Shown: positions 1-14,907, counted from the first letter of the stretch. The stretch is 64,000 nucleotides of DNA from Leptospira sp. WS92.C1 (GCF_040833975.1 NZ_CP162130.1:2378001-2442000), one strand, 5' to 3'. Numbers and translations: made by a program. Notes: generated by a model not told the origin, from the letters alone.

Positions 1-585
1 GTCTTTTCGAACCGGCTTTGCGGAATTGGCTTGAACAAATCCGAGAATCTTATATCCGTAGATTCCGTGTTTGATGACCGCATCGTTAAACCGCTTTGAA
101 GTCTCGGAAACTCCAATCACTAAAACGCTTCTCAGATTATAACCTTTTTTTCGAAGAGTGTGCAAAATCATCCTCGCAACAAAGTGAAAAAATCCGGTTG
201 TAAGAGTATTGATCACGGTAAACGCTAAGATAAAGGATCTCGAAAAACGCTCGCTTCCGAGGTCTCCTCGAAAGAAAAACAAAACAGCCAATACCAAAAT
301 CAAATTGAGAATCACACCGCTGACGATGGTCAGAAATTCGTCGATAAAGGAAAGACCCCTTCTCGGATGATAAAGATCGATCGCTATAAAAACGATCACT
401 TGAAAAAACGCGAGAAGAAAGAATAAGAACACATAACTTTCGACGTCCACGTATTGCCGATCAAGCCCCGTTTCATCCACTATATAAAAACGAAACATAA
501 AAGCCAAAACACAGCTCAATATAGAATTCACAAAATCTAATATTGTGAATATCAATTTGAATGTCTGACTTCTTTCCTTCAGCAT
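1..585 (-). CDS. Polyprenyl-phosphate sugar phosphotransferase (WbaP/EpsE-like), N-terminal part
   Basis: The gene runs off the left edge of the window and only the first 195 codons are seen. The reading frame is open throughout. It shows about four hydrophobic membrane segments (for example around [10 protein letters not shown] and [13 protein letters not shown]), followed by the start of a nucleotide-binding-like domain ([17 protein letters not shown]) as in the CoA_binding_3 region of this family. Full-length members transfer a sugar phosphate to undecaprenyl phosphate and so start a surface polysaccharide. The catalytic C-terminal half lies outside the window, so the assignment rests on the N-terminal architecture. 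The ATG follows the lptD stop by one base (TAATATG), so the two genes are almost certainly cotranscribed and perhaps translationally coupled. Other members of this N-terminal architecture with a different C-terminus cannot be excluded. Confidence 0.75.
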   Translation of the reverse strand, partial: MLKERSQTFKLIFTILDFVNSILSCVLAFMFRFYIVDETGLDRQYVDVESYVFLFFLLAFFQVIVFIAIDLYHPRRGLSFIDEFLTIVSGVILNLILVLAVLFFFRGDLGSERFSRSFILAFTVINTLTTGFFHFVARMILHTLRKKGYNLRSVLVIGVSETSKRFNDAVIKHGIYGYKILGFVQANSAKPVRKD

Positions 586-586
586 A

Positions 587-3571
587 TTACGGATTCTCCG
601 AAGTAATTCCCGCTCGATCGCCCGCCTGAAACGGACGTTTGCGAAAGCGGAACAAACGAACTCTTGTCAGCTCGGAAGAATCTTGCTGACCCAAAGTAAA
701 GTCCGTGATCGATATCGAAAAGAAAACGGACTGATCGTAAAAGGAAACGAGCCCGTCCGTTCTTCCACCCGGAACCGCACGAAGATCCATACTGTATCCG
801 AATCTGAAATTCGCCGTATGCAAATTGTATTTGATCGTTCCCATAAAGCGGTTTATATTTAGAGCCGTATTTTGTCTTGCTCCGTTTCCATTGACGCCGG
901 TTCCGTCGATCAAATCCCTTTGTAAGCTCGTTCTTTCCAAATTGAGAGTGGACGTACTCATCGTCGGATCGTTTCCATAAAAGTAAGTATCGTATGTATT
1001 TCCGCTCTGGTTTGTATATCTCCAAGGCTGACTCACCCGAGAATCCAGTTCCGCTTCGATCCCGAGATGTCTTGTAAAATCGATATTTGCCTTTACGAAC
1101 ACCCGATAACCGTCCAGGATTGGACTGTTATAAACGTGATACCAGGTTCCGCCCAATTCCAATTCTCGAATCAAACGAATGAACGGAAGCGTAAATCCAC
1201 CCATCTTGTAAGACGCGGTAAAACTATTGGAAAGCGGTTTTGCTTTCGGAGTATGATGAACGTAATCGTTGTTGATAAACAATCCCGAATAAAAACTTCT
1301 CTTCTTTTCCAAGAGAGAAGCCCTTCTCGGACGGAAGCCATCTAAAAAATCAAAATATCCTGAGAAACGGGCAACGGTAAAATACCATCTTTCCTGATCC
1401 GTCGGTTGGGGAAGATATTCCGGTGAAAACGATCTCAGGTCTCGGATCGTTCGAATCGAAATTTCAAAATTCTCCAAAGCATAACTTTCCAACGAAACTT
1501 CCAATTCGTGTTGTCTTGTCTTTGCAAGTATCGGATCTTGAAGTTCGGGTTTATATGCTTCTAATTTTCTATAGGTCGCGTTCAAAAACAAAAGCGGGAC
1601 CCCAATTCTCAAATTGGAAGCGGTTCGAACGTATTCGTAGGATTCTCTCGCTAAAAACCGCTCCAAAGATGTAAACGCGCTATCGGTAACCCCGGTCACT
1701 GCGGCGCCGTTTCGATTGGTGGCGGATTGTTTTTTCGCTCCGAAAAAGGCGTTCGGTGTAAACGTAATATAACTCCCCAAATTCAAAGCGGTTCTTAGAC
1801 CGGTTTCACCTTGGGTAAAATATTGCGTCCTTAAAAGATTCTCCTTATAATTTCCGTATGGATCCTGAACCGAACCTTCCAACGTCGGAATTGAAAGATT
1901 CTCCCGAGTGGGAACTCCATAGTAACGAAAAATCGTGTTCGTAAGATAAACGTCCCAATAAACGGGAGAATTAAAATAAGGAATTCTTCCTATCTCCGAA
2001 GAATTCCGAATCGTAGTGGTAGGCATCACGTCCACCGTCGGAAAATATCCCGACTTACCCAAGGGGCTTAAAATATAATACAAAAGATTTCGTTTCATTC
2101 CCACGTTGATGGAAAGATCCCCGCGGTTTTCAGTGTAATCAAATTTCCATTCCAACATATTTCGGATAAATCCCTGACGAACATTTCTCGCCGTGTAAAG
2201 CGATTGTAACGAGTTGGCGGGTTCGTAACGATTTCCGTATTCATATTCAAAAAGTCTGTTGGAGTAATTTTCGTACTGAAAACTGATATTTCGGGTAACG
2301 TCTTTTTCGGTGTTATTCGTTTTTGAGTTTAAAAGAATCCTTCCCTTCCACCAAGGTTCCGTATCCTGACCGATATTTCGGTAAGGACTGTTCGGATCCG
2401 TCGAATACAAAGGTCCTTTGTCCACCTGGTTTGTGACCGCAGTCGTCCCGATTCCGAAGTTTTTAAATCGATCCTCATACGCCCCGGAAATTTCATAGTT
2501 TCTATGATTCGCATAACCGATATCGATCAGGTAATTTAACGCGGGGCTTTGTTTCCACACTTCCATGTGAAAGGCCTGTCCCGTTTTTTCGTAAAAATCC
2601 GCGCGGAACTTGTAACCCATCGGAGCAAAAGCATATGTGGGCATCACGGACCATTGATAGGAGTTCTGCATAAACAGCCCCTGGCTATTGTTTTTACCCG
2701 CTTGGGTGATCCATCCGTTTCCCAGATTGCTATTGTAAAGAAACGGAAGCCAGAGAACCGTAGTTCCTCCCACCTGATAACGAACGTTAGTCGCCATTAC
2801 TGTCTTGTCTTCGTAGATATAAAGTCTATTTACTTTAAAGGAATAGTGGGGTTTTTCCGCGTTACAAATCGTAAAATATCCCATCTCGAGGGCATATCGC
2901 TTATCGTCCAATTTTTTGAGTTTTTCACCGATAAAATGCGCTGGTGCAAAGGTCCCTTTTGTCTTATAAACCACACCTTTTTCAAGACGGAAATCGTAGA
3001 TGAACTTATCTCCTTCCACGATCGCTCTTCCGTCTTTATAAACGATTCCACCTTCCGCATAGATCTCCTGTCGATCACTGTCCACCGTGATCGTTTCGGC
3101 CTCGATCGAACCCGACCGAAGTTTTAGTCGGACCCTTCCTCGAAGTACAAGAACGCCGGATTTATTCTTATCCACCTGAAGGAGTTCCCCTTCGGAGGCA
3201 TTTTCGATGGATATGGGCAAAGCCTTTTTAGTCTGAGGTAAATTTGCCAGAGGATCGACCGCGACGGGAAGCGTGTCTTCCAAGGCGGCTCTCAAACGTT
3301 TTCTTCTGCTAAAAAGAGAACCGTCTCTCGTAAGTCCCAAAGAAAGCAAAAGATCGTCCACCTCTCTGTCCGGAAGAGTGTCGATGGATTTTCCAAGCAG
3401 TCGATTTTTCGCCCTGAGAACAGCGAGTTTTTTATCTTCTCCCGTTGAGGTGGAAAGGCTCTGATCCTGGGCTCCGCCCGTAATCATACGAAGCATTTGC
3501 TCTTCTGTTTGAGCAAAGATCGGAAAACCGACGAACAATAAAAATAGAATCAGAATTGAGCGGAGAAACAT
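587..3571 (-). CDS. lptD: LPS-assembly protein LptD (OstA)
   Basis: A 994-residue outer-membrane protein with a signal peptide (about residues 1-20, ending FPIFA). Next comes an OstA-like periplasmic beta domain (about 135-235, with the repeated EAETI / [11 protein letters not shown] pattern), then a long beta-barrel region rich in aromatic strands to the C-terminus. In the known family LptD inserts lipopolysaccharide into the outer leaflet together with LptE. Only one cysteine is visible (Cys236), so the two disulfides of the E. coli protein cannot form. The gene sits 39 bases after uppP and one base before a sugar transferase gene, a sensible envelope-assembly context. The ATG is followed directly by the signal peptide, which supports the start. 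Confidence 0.88.
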   Translation of the reverse strand: MFLRSILILFLLFVGFPIFAQTEEQMLRMITGGAQDQSLSTSTGEDKKLAVLRAKNRLLGKSIDTLPDREVDDLLLSLGLTRDGSLFSRRKRLRAALEDTLPVAVDPLANLPQTKKALPISIENASEGELLQVDKNKSGVLVLRGRVRLKLRSGSIEAETITVDSDRQEIYAEGGIVYKDGRAIVEGDKFIYDFRLEKGVVYKTKGTFAPAHFIGEKLKKLDDKRYALEMGYFTICNAEKPHYSFKVNRLYIYEDKTVMATNVRYQVGGTTVLWLPFLYNSNLGNGWITQAGKNNSQGLFMQNSYQWSVMPTYAFAPMGYKFRADFYEKTGQAFHMEVWKQSPALNYLIDIGYANHRNYEISGAYEDRFKNFGIGTTAVTNQVDKGPLYSTDPNSPYRNIGQDTEPWWKGRILLNSKTNNTEKDVTRNISFQYENYSNRLFEYEYGNRYEPANSLQSLYTARNVRQGFIRNMLEWKFDYTENRGDLSINVGMKRNLLYYILSPLGKSGYFPTVDVMPTTTIRNSSEIGRIPYFNSPVYWDVYLTNTIFRYYGVPTRENLSIPTLEGSVQDPYGNYKENLLRTQYFTQGETGLRTALNLGSYITFTPNAFFGAKKQSATNRNGAAVTGVTDSAFTSLERFLARESYEYVRTASNLRIGVPLLFLNATYRKLEAYKPELQDPILAKTRQHELEVSLESYALENFEISIRTIRDLRSFSPEYLPQPTDQERWYFTVARFSGYFDFLDGFRPRRASLLEKKRSFYSGLFINNDYVHHTPKAKPLSNSFTASYKMGGFTLPFIRLIRELELGGTWYHVYNSPILDGYRVFVKANIDFTRHLGIEAELDSRVSQPWRYTNQSGNTYDTYFYGNDPTMSTSTLNLERTSLQRDLIDGTGVNGNGARQNTALNINRFMGTIKYNLHTANFRFGYSMDLRAVPGGRTDGLVSFYDQSVFFSISITDFTLGQQDSSELTRVRLFRFRKRPFQAGDRAGITSENP

Positions 3572-3610
3572 TCCGGTACCGGTGTCAGATTATTCTCGGG
3601 AATTAGATTT

Positions 3611-4459
3611 TCATCTAATAATTTTTGTGAAAACGAGAACGCCGACCCCCAGTAAAATTCGATACACTCCGAATGCGGAGAAAGAATGTCTTTGAAGATA
3701 CTGTAAAAACCAGCGGATTACAAGAGTACAAAGAAGAAAAGAAACCAAAAATCCGAAAGCCAAAACAGGAATCGTATCCGCGTTTAAGATGGAGCGATAT
3801 TTAACCAGTTTGTAAAGCCCGGCTGCGAGCAAAACAGGAACCGCTAAGAAGAATGAAAACTCTGCGCTGTTTTTTGTATCCTTTCCTAAAAAGCGAGCAG
3901 TGATGATCGTAGATGCGGATCTGGATATTCCGGGAACCAAAGCCGCACACTGAAAAATTCCAATTAAAATGGCATCTCGAATCCCGATTGCCTCTTTCTC
4001 TCGAAGAGCCGCCTTTTTCTGAAAGAACCATTCCGCGACCAAAATCAAAACACCTCCAAAAATCCAAGCGCTTGCAAGGATCTCCAAAAGATCGGGTCTG
4101 GCTTTGATCGTATCTAAAAAACGCTTCGCGACAAATCCCATCGCCAAAATCGGAAAGGATCCGATCGCGATTTTTACTAAGAATTGAAATCCTTCCGGAT
4201 TGGCGTTTTGTTTTGTTAGATATTGATACGAGGAAAGGAGTTGAATCTTAAACTTTTCGCGATAAAGAAATAAAACCGAAAGGATCGCGCCGCTTTGAAT
4301 AAAGATATCAAACAGATCGTCAAACTCAATCCCAAAACTCTCTCCTGAAAACGGAAAGAACGAGCTGAACAAAAACAAGTGTCCCGTTGAGGACACCGGT
4401 AAAAATTCGGTGATCGCCTCGATGATGCTTCTCAAAAAGGCGTTCAGGTAGTGATTCAA
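3611..4459 (-). CDS. uppP: Undecaprenyl-diphosphatase UppP (BacA)
   Basis: A 282-residue polytopic membrane protein that dephosphorylates undecaprenyl pyrophosphate, recycling the lipid carrier for peptidoglycan and surface polysaccharide. Both family signatures are present: [10 protein letters not shown] near residues 18-27 and [10 protein letters not shown] near 175-184. About eight hydrophobic helices fill the rest. The start codon that gives the usual family N-terminus is TTG; no ATG lies close enough upstream in frame. No strong Shine-Dalgarno sequence is seen, and translation may depend on the upstream lipoprotein gene, whose stop lies only 6 bases away. The lptD gene follows after 39 bases. 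Confidence 0.93.
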   Translation of the reverse strand: MNHYLNAFLRSIIEAITEFLPVSSTGHLFLFSSFFPFSGESFGIEFDDLFDIFIQSGAILSVLFLYREKFKIQLLSSYQYLTKQNANPEGFQFLVKIAIGSFPILAMGFVAKRFLDTIKARPDLLEILASAWIFGGVLILVAEWFFQKKAALREKEAIGIRDAILIGIFQCAALVPGISRSASTIITARFLGKDTKNSAEFSFFLAVPVLLAAGLYKLVKYRSILNADTIPVLAFGFLVSFLLCTLVIRWFLQYLQRHSFSAFGVYRILLGVGVLVFTKIIR

Positions 4460-4465
4460 AGGAGA

Positions 4466-5188
4466 TTACTGTCCGGATGTTTTAGGCGCTTCCGTTTTCG
4501 GAGCTTCCGTCGTTGGTTGGGTCCCTTCTTTCTTTTCGGTTCCGGTCACCTTTTTCTTTAAGAATGCCTCAAGATCGAACTTATCATTGTGTTTGATAGA
4601 AACCTGTTCCTTGATTCTTTCCAAAACCTTCGGAAGAATTTCCTGAGACTTTTCTTTTTTCAACTGGCCTCTCGCATAAAGAATACAACGATCGATCGGT
4701 TCTGCGGCAAGTTGGGGAACCTTCGCGCGCAGTTTTTGACATTCTTCCAACGCCTCCTCTTCGGAGATTTTGATTTTACCTTCGACAAGATGCATTACGT
4801 AAAGTTGGGATACGATCTGCATCTCTTGAAACTTTAGAATCTTTTTGATATCATCGCGTTTTGTAAAACCGTCTTTTTCCGCCGCAATCGCGGTGATCAT
4901 CATATCTCTATACTGATCATAAAAATTCTTTTTTTGAAACTGGTAGTTAAGCGGTCTCGCCGCTTCGGGAAGTTCCGAAATGTCCTTTGCGATCAGATCG
5001 ATCAGATTTTGCTTCTCTATATTCTGAACCCGACTCATTGCATCCAGTGCCACATTGTATGTATCTTCAAAACTGTTTACGGTGATTTTATTTCCATCAA
5101 GAGTTTCGATCACTTCGGAGTTGTCTCCGCAAGCCGCAAAAAAAGCGGTGATGAGCGTTAATAAAATTAAAATGCTGTTTTTTTTCAT
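4466..5188 (-). CDS. Lipoprotein with SurA_N/parvulin-like chaperone region, no PPIase domain
   Basis: A 240-residue predicted lipoprotein. The signal peptide ends in AFFAAC with the lipid-accepting cysteine at residue 20. The start of the mature part ([19 protein letters not shown]) has the look of the beginning of SurA_N and PrsA-type chaperone domains (a short gene-product-G-x-I-T-x-x-F motif). It is followed by a mainly helical, charged region to about residue 210. No rotamase domain follows. The tail is a Thr/Pro/Glu-rich linker ([15 protein letters not shown]). It is placed between mfd (47 bases upstream) and uppP/lptD, which would fit a periplasmic folding factor for outer-membrane proteins. 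The chaperone role is an inference from weak similarity of pattern; the lipoprotein nature is clearer. Confidence 0.7.
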   Translation of the reverse strand: MKKNSILILLTLITAFFAACGDNSEVIETLDGNKITVNSFEDTYNVALDAMSRVQNIEKQNLIDLIAKDISELPEAARPLNYQFQKKNFYDQYRDMMITAIAAEKDGFTKRDDIKKILKFQEMQIVSQLYVMHLVEGKIKISEEEALEECQKLRAKVPQLAAEPIDRCILYARGQLKKEKSQEILPKVLERIKEQVSIKHNDKFDLEAFLKKKVTGTEKKEGTQPTTEAPKTEAPKTSGQ

Positions 5189-5235
5189 CGGACTTAAGGT
5201 TCCTTTGCAAAGGATAGGATTCGGGGTTTGGTCGT

Positions 5236-8720
<3,485 letters not shown>

Positions 8721-8724
<4 letters not shown>

Positions 8725-9575
8725 TCGGAAACGCTCAATGTGATATTATCGATCAAACGAACCGGACCGATAAAAACCGCGACCGCGAGAAGCAAATTCC
8801 CCTTCAAGAATTCCAAAGACTCCAACGTGTCCGCATTCAAAATTTCTAAATAATCCAGTTTAATCTTGGAAGAAGAATCCAGGACGTCCTTCATGATATC
8901 ACGAATTAAAACGGGATCCGTAATTCCCGAACGAATCTGAGATTCTCCCAGGCGAAGCGCCCTCGAAACAAGAAGAGATTCTTCTTTTTCGGATTCGCTC
9001 AGTCTCGCGTTTCGGGAACTGAGAGCGAGACCTTTGTCGGATCGAATCGTCTCGCATCCGATGACCTCGGTGGGAAACGCGAGAGTTTTACAAAATTCCC
9101 GAATGAGAAGGTATTGCTGATAGTCTTTTTTACCGAAGAATGCGAAATCCGGTTCCACAAAATGAAAAAGCCTGGAGATCACGAGAAGCACTCCCTCGAA
9201 ATGTCCGGGTCTGGAAACCGCGCAGAGATTTTTCATAAGATGCGGAATCGCCAGCAGCACATCCGGAATTCCGCCGGGATACATCGTTTCCTGATCGGGT
9301 AAAAATACGAGATCGACTTTTTTGGATTCGCAGAGTTTGAGATCCCCTGCCGTATTGATCGGATACTTTGCATAATCCTCGGGATCGTTAAACTGAGCCG
9401 GATTGACAAAGATGGAAACGATCGTTTTATCCGCTTTGGATAGGGATTTGTCAAACAAGGTAGCGTGCCCTTCGTGGAGAAATCCCATCGTGGGAACAAA
9501 ACCGACTTTTTTTCCTTCCAACTTCCATTTGCGGACTTGAAGCGAAACTTCTTCCGGTGTTTTACAGAGTATCAT
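8721..9575 (-). CDS. panC: Pantoate--beta-alanine ligase PanC
   Basis: A 284-residue cytoplasmic enzyme that joins pantoate and beta-alanine with ATP in the last step of pantothenate synthesis. It shows the nucleotidyltransferase signature VPTMGFLHEGH (HxGH at about residues 34-37), NDPEDYAKYP, FFGKKDYQQ (pantoate and ATP site) and the late KMSKS-like region LSSRNARLS. The length is typical. It lies 15 bases downstream of hisD and overlaps mfd by four bases. No other pantothenate gene is present in the window, so its operon is functionally mixed. Confidence 0.96.
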
Positions 9576-9590
9576 AATTTTAGAATTTTC

Positions 9591-10871
<1,281 letters not shown>

Positions 10872-10969
10872 CTGAAAGCCAGAATTTCGGAAAGAACTCT
10901 TCCTGCATCTGAAATTTGATGAAAAAAACAATTGCCCGCGTAAAGAATTCGGTCAGTTTACCCATTGCC

Positions 10970-11734
10970 ATGAAACTCATTTCCCTCAATTGCAACGGAA
11001 TCCGCTCTTCTCTGGAAAAAGGTCTCGCCGATTATCTCAAAGAAGCCAAACCCGACTTTGTATGTTTTCAAGAAACCAAGGCCATGCAGGATCAAGTACC
11101 GGCTTCTCTCTGGGAAGAAGGGAAATATACACCCATCTTCAACAGCGCGGAGAAAAAAGGATACAGCGGAGTCGCAATTCTATGCAAAAAACCTCCCCTC
11201 AAAACCACTCTCGGTCTGGGAGATCCTTTCTTTGATCAAGAAGGAAGAAGTATTTTTTTAGAATATCCGGACTTTGCACTTTGGAACTTATACTTTCCTT
11301 CCGGAACCACGGGGGAAGTGCGTCAAACCGCGAAGATGAAATTTCTGGATCTGTTTCAAAAAGAAGCGGAGAAACGCAAAAAAAAACATCCCAATCTGAT
11401 TTTATGCGGAGATGTGAATATAGCTCACACACCTCAGGACATTCACGATCCGAAGGGAAACGCAAAGAGCAGTGGATTTTTACCCGAAGAAAGAGAATGG
11501 CTGACCGGATTTTTAAACAAGGGTTGGGTCGACACCTTTCGTTATCTCTATCCCGATAAACAGGAATATTCCTGGTGGACCTTTCGCGCGGGTGCGAGAG
11601 CGAAGAACAAAGGATGGAGAATCGACTACTTCTTTGTCACAGAAGAATTAAAGAAGAATGTAAAAAGCCAAACGATCTACAGAGACAAACCGTTCTCCGA
11701 TCACGCTCCTTTAGTGTTGGAAATCAAATTGTAA
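10970..11734 (+). CDS. xth: Exodeoxyribonuclease III (Xth/ExoA)
   Basis: A 254-residue AP endonuclease/3'-exonuclease of the EEP superfamily used in base-excision repair. The motif order is standard: [12 protein letters not shown] at the start, FVCFQETKA (catalytic Glu), [48 protein letters not shown] and the terminal [10 protein letters not shown] (catalytic Asp-His). The frame is open for 18 codons upstream, but the ATG at 10970 gives the family N-terminus. It is probably monocistronic; the next gene converges on it. Confidence 0.96.
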   Translation: MKLISLNCNGIRSSLEKGLADYLKEAKPDFVCFQETKAMQDQVPASLWEEGKYTPIFNSAEKKGYSGVAILCKKPPLKTTLGLGDPFFDQEGRSIFLEYPDFALWNLYFPSGTTGEVRQTAKMKFLDLFQKEAEKRKKKHPNLILCGDVNIAHTPQDIHDPKGNAKSSGFLPEEREWLTGFLNKGWVDTFRYLYPDKQEYSWWTFRAGARAKNKGWRIDYFFVTEELKKNVKSQTIYRDKPFSDHAPLVLEIKL

Positions 11735-11773
11735 AACGAAAATTCCAAAATTTCAAAAACGGACGAACGGGTT

Positions 11774-12031
11774 TTAACGAATCCGCCCTTTTTTGATCAG
11801 ATACGCTTTACAATCCGGAGAAAGAGAATGCGCATTTTGAATCAGACACTCTCGGGTGATTCCTCTCCGGCTCGGTTGGTTCTTGCAGAATTTTTTTCGA
11901 TCTTCTTTGCAGGGATCTACATGCGGTTCCACAATGGTTGTTTGATCGGAATGGTGCTCGTTCTCCTGAACAGGAGCGAAACAACCCGCAAACAAGAACA
12001 CAAACAAAACAAAACTAAAAATCGGTCTCAT
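11774..12031 (-). CDS. Small Cys-rich lipoprotein
   Basis: An 85-residue protein with a clear lipoprotein signal (MRPIFSFVLFVFLFAGC, Cys17). The mature part holds four more cysteines in a compact block (PCKEDRKKFC ... RECLIQ ... PDCKAYL). This spacing resembles a single Cys-rich GLG1-type repeat and suggests two disulfides in the periplasm. No function is recognised. It starts 13 bases after the preceding gene on the same strand and is probably cotranscribed with it. Size and composition suggest a small surface or periplasmic protein. Confidence 0.75.
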   Translation of the reverse strand: MRPIFSFVLFVFLFAGCFAPVQENEHHSDQTTIVEPHVDPCKEDRKKFCKNQPSRRGITRECLIQNAHSLSPDCKAYLIKKGRIR

Positions 12032-12044
12032 ACAAAGTTAAGAA

Positions 12045-12446
12045 CTAATCCGCTTTTTTAGGAAATTCTGGAATCTTCCAGTCTTTGAGATCGACCGGAA
12101 ATTTAGGCAAGAATTTCTTTACTAAAGCGATCGCATCGGATTCAAACAAAAGCACGTTATCCGTAATCCGGTCCAGGGATTTAGAACGCACGATTTTTTT
12201 TTCGGTAATGGTTCCGTTGATGCAGATCGGATCTTTCCAAAACGGAATTTTGATTTCAAGAGTTGCGGATTCTCCAACAAGATCCGGACTGAATCGTTCT
12301 AGATTCAGACTCATGGAGGTGCCTTCCCAGCCGCCGATTTCGGCCGAATAATTTCCTGTTTTGCTATGGATTTCTAAAGGCAAGCGTACCGATTTTACCG
12401 ATTCTTTGACGGAATCTTTTAAATCTTCGATCATTTTTTCGAACAT
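12045..12446 (-). CDS. Conserved hypothetical protein, PilZ-like composition
   Basis: A 133-residue soluble protein without signal peptide or membrane segment. It begins with a short amphipathic helix (FEKMIEDLKDSVKESVK) and continues as a mostly beta region (residues 25-115). The general layout recalls PilZ-like folds, but the RxxxR and D/NxSxxG motifs that bind c-di-GMP are not seen, so no ligand is proposed. A strong Shine-Dalgarno (GGGAGG, 8 bases before the ATG) supports the start. It is the first gene of a two-gene unit with the Cys-rich lipoprotein. Confidence 0.65.
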   Translation of the reverse strand: MFEKMIEDLKDSVKESVKSVRLPLEIHSKTGNYSAEIGGWEGTSMSLNLERFSPDLVGESATLEIKIPFWKDPICINGTITEKKIVRSKSLDRITDNVLLFESDAIALVKKFLPKFPVDLKDWKIPEFPKKAD

Positions 12447-12787
12447 TTCGAGCCTCCCTCAAGGAGAAAAGAACAGGATTCTGTCCCATTTGGATGTTCC
12501 TATTAGACGTAGTGCATTGCAACAATAAAATAGAAATCCCGGAGATTGCACTTCCGAGTCAGTCTCTTTTTTTTTAAAAAACATTTGAACTCATTCGTTT
12601 TGCCTTTTAAATTCCAACTCGGGATCGGTTTTCTCAAGATTCTTCCAAAAAAAATCACTCCATTTCGATCGCAAATCGGTCGAAATCGTTTCTTTTATTA
12701 AAAAAGGTAGCCACCTTTTTTATATCGGAGAAGAACTGCTTTACTTTTGCTGAAAATCATCCAAAAGGATTCTTAGATAAAACTCAA
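12447..12787. promoter_or_regulatory. Divergent intergenic region with two inverted repeats
   Basis: This 341-base spacer separates the minus-strand hypothetical gene from the AraC regulator gene. Two symmetric elements stand out upstream of the AraC start. The first is ATTTCGA (12662-12668) facing TCGAAAT (12680-12686), a possible operator. The second is a perfect 8-bp hairpin AAAAAGGT / ACCTTTTT (12701-12708 and 12713-12720) with a four-base loop, which resembles a bidirectional terminator or attenuator. Nothing else was recognised. The regulatory role is inferred only from symmetry and position. Confidence 0.4.
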
Positions 12788-13975
12788 ATGTCAGCATTTT
12801 TACTGGAAACTCTGAATTTTGAATCCGTTCTTTCCGGATTTATCGGATTCAGTTCCGCGCTCTCACTTCTTTTTGTATTTGGAGAATTTCCATTAGCACG
12901 GAAAAACCGGAGAAACAAAATTCTTCTAATTCTATTTGCCGCGGTGTTTATCTTTCAAATTCATACGTATCTACTCGTTACAAAATCGATCCGTTTCTTT
13001 CCGCATTTCTACGCGATCCATCTTCCGATTACGGTGTTTTTCGGTCCTCTTTTGCGTTCTTATATTTCCGCGCTGTGGGAAGATGAAAATGAAATCTCCC
13101 TATTTCGACCTATCGATCTGATTCCTTGTTTTATCATTCTGGTTCTTCTCGGCCCGTTTTATATGTCTTCGTCCACGGAAAAATTGGAATGTCTACGACT
13201 CGCGCAACAAGGACAAATCCCTTGGGATCTCAGATTGGGAATCGCGATCATGTCCCTGACTCTTTTGGGTTATCTTCTCAATATCGTTTGGAATCTGATT
13301 CACAGAATCCGTTGGACTACCATCTGGACTCAGCCAAAGATTCGATTGATTCTTTTGATTCTTTCGGTCGCGATCGCGTCTTCCATTCTAGGTTTGTCTG
13401 CGAGTATCCAACAGATCGGTGTGACCCGTCTTGAAATCTCTTCGATTTTGATCGGAATCCTGCTTTGCGGAATTTATATCATTCGTCAAAGCCATCCCGA
13501 AATTTTTAGCGCTGTCAAACGGATCGTGGAAGATGAAAAAAAATACAAAACGACCCAATTGAAATCCGTGGATCTGAGTTCGCTCGAAAAGCGTTTGAAC
13601 GGTCTGATGGATGAGAAAAAAGTTTATAAAGAAGAAAATCTAAGTCTCGGAAAACTTTCGGAGGAACTGGGAATTTCGGCACATCAACTTTCAGAATATC
13701 TCAACCTTCATCTTAGAAAAAACTTCTTTCAACTGATCAACGGATATCGAATCGCAGAAGCAAAACACCTTTTACTTCATTCCCCCAAAGATACGGTTTT
13801 GTCGATCGCCTACGAAGTCGGTTTTCAATCCAAATCCTCCTTTAATGACTCGTTTCGAAAAGAAGTCGGTTTGAGCCCAACCGAATTCAGAAAAAAAGGG
13901 GAATCTAAAGACCGGATTGATAATTCAGGACGCTTTTTTCCGACCGTTTCGACCAAGTCGGACGATAGAACTTAG
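12788..13975 (+). CDS. Membrane-anchored AraC-family transcriptional regulator
   Basis: A 395-residue protein with seven or so hydrophobic segments in the first 230 residues. A linker follows, then an AraC/XylS DNA-binding domain at about residues 280-380 (LGKLSEELGISAHQLSEYLN for the first helix-turn-helix; VLSIAYEVGFQSKSSFNDSF and the family tail GLSPTEFRK for the second). The membrane domain probably senses a signal at or in the membrane. The sterol desaturase-type gene starts 45 bases downstream on the same strand and may be a target or partner. Paired inverted repeats upstream could be its own operator. Confidence 0.85.
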   Translation: MSAFLLETLNFESVLSGFIGFSSALSLLFVFGEFPLARKNRRNKILLILFAAVFIFQIHTYLLVTKSIRFFPHFYAIHLPITVFFGPLLRSYISALWEDENEISLFRPIDLIPCFIILVLLGPFYMSSSTEKLECLRLAQQGQIPWDLRLGIAIMSLTLLGYLLNIVWNLIHRIRWTTIWTQPKIRLILLILSVAIASSILGLSASIQQIGVTRLEISSILIGILLCGIYIIRQSHPEIFSAVKRIVEDEKKYKTTQLKSVDLSSLEKRLNGLMDEKKVYKEENLSLGKLSEELGISAHQLSEYLNLHLRKNFFQLINGYRIAEAKHLLLHSPKDTVLSIAYEVGFQSKSSFNDSFRKEVGLSPTEFRKKGESKDRIDNSGRFFPTVSTKSDDRT

Positions 13976-13986
13976 AAACCACGGTA

Positions 13987-14013
13987 GACTTCCTTTATTC
14001 AAAGAAAGGAGTC
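13987..14013 (+). promoter_or_regulatory. Hairpin enclosing the Shine-Dalgarno of the hydroxylase gene
   Basis: GACT(T)CCTTT at 13987-13996 pairs with AAAGGAGTC at 14005-14013 across an eight-base loop, with one bulged T. The right arm contains AAAGGAG, the obvious ribosome-binding site for the ATG at 14021. Folding would hide it, so the hairpin could dampen translation, or it could act as a weak pause site after the AraC gene. This is read from sequence symmetry only. Confidence 0.45.
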
Positions 14014-14020
14014 TGTTTCC

Positions 14021-14878
14021 ATGAATCCAACTCAGTGCGAATTTTTTCTTGAGTGTATCCAAAAAATCGGATTGTTCCAGTTTTTAATGAATATCGTGAG
14101 ATACTATCCGATCGCGGGATTAGCCTTTTTGATTTTCTATGTATGGAAAAAAGAAAGTTTTCACAGATTCAGAATTCAATCCGTATATCCAAAGTTTGAA
14201 AAGATCAAAAACGAATTCAAACAATCGGCAGTCACTCTTTTGGTTTTTACGATTATCTCCACCACAAACATCGTTTCAGCGAGAATGGGATTTGTTACGA
14301 GCAACGTTTATTTCGGAGATTACTCGCAACACGGTGGAATTCTTTACATGTTTCTTTCCTTTGTTGTGATCACAATCTGGCACGAAACTTGGTTTTATTG
14401 GGCGCATAGATGGATGCATCATAAAAAAGTTTATTCCGCGGTGCATTCGGTGCATCATCAGTCCGTCAATCCCACACCCGTCGCTGCGTATCACTTCCAT
14501 TTTTTAGAAGCGTTTGTGGAAGCGATTTACATTGTAATTTTTATAATGTTTATACCGATCCATTTTCATGTGCTTTTGATCCATACGTTTTATGCGATGG
14601 TTATGAATATCTGGTGGCATCTCGGATATGAATTTCTTCCAAAAGCTTGGGTGAGGCATCCGATTTTAAAATGGATCAATACCTCCACACATCACAATTT
14701 GCATCACCAAAAGTTTCACGGAAACTACAGTCTTTATTTCAATTTTTGGGATCGAATCATGGGAACCAATTTCCCGAATTACGAAACGTATTTCGAATCG
14801 ATCGCGGATAAACGTTCCGAAGGCAAAGATTCTAGTTCCCAGAAGGTAAACTGGAGGGAAACTCCGGCGGAAAGTTAG
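14021..14878 (+). CDS. Sterol desaturase / fatty acid hydroxylase family protein
   Basis: A 285-residue integral membrane di-iron enzyme with several hydrophobic segments. The His-box cluster typical of the family is present: HETWFYWAHRWMHH (residues 121-134), HSVHHQS (142-148), and THHNLHHQKFHG (223-234), supported by WWHLGYE near 198-204. Members use oxygen and electrons to hydroxylate or desaturate lipid chains or sterol-like rings. The actual substrate here is unknown; a membrane lipid is the likely target. It sits just downstream of a membrane-anchored AraC regulator, so it may be expressed in response to membrane state. Confidence 0.88.
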   Translation: MNPTQCEFFLECIQKIGLFQFLMNIVRYYPIAGLAFLIFYVWKKESFHRFRIQSVYPKFEKIKNEFKQSAVTLLVFTIISTTNIVSARMGFVTSNVYFGDYSQHGGILYMFLSFVVITIWHETWFYWAHRWMHHKKVYSAVHSVHHQSVNPTPVAAYHFHFLEAFVEAIYIVIFIMFIPIHFHVLLIHTFYAMVMNIWWHLGYEFLPKAWVRHPILKWINTSTHHNLHHQKFHGNYSLYFNFWDRIMGTNFPNYETYFESIADKRSEGKDSSSQKVNWRETPAES

Positions 14879-14907
14879 AGAAAACCTTTACGAATCACCA
14901 TTTTCAT

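Noticed and set aside
2549..3127. 192-codon plus-strand frame opposite lptD
   Set aside because: Lies wholly inside a well-supported gene, and shows no domain or ribosome-binding site.
11735..11773. Terminator between xth and the Cys-rich lipoprotein gene
   Set aside because: A T run is present, but no clean stem could be paired.
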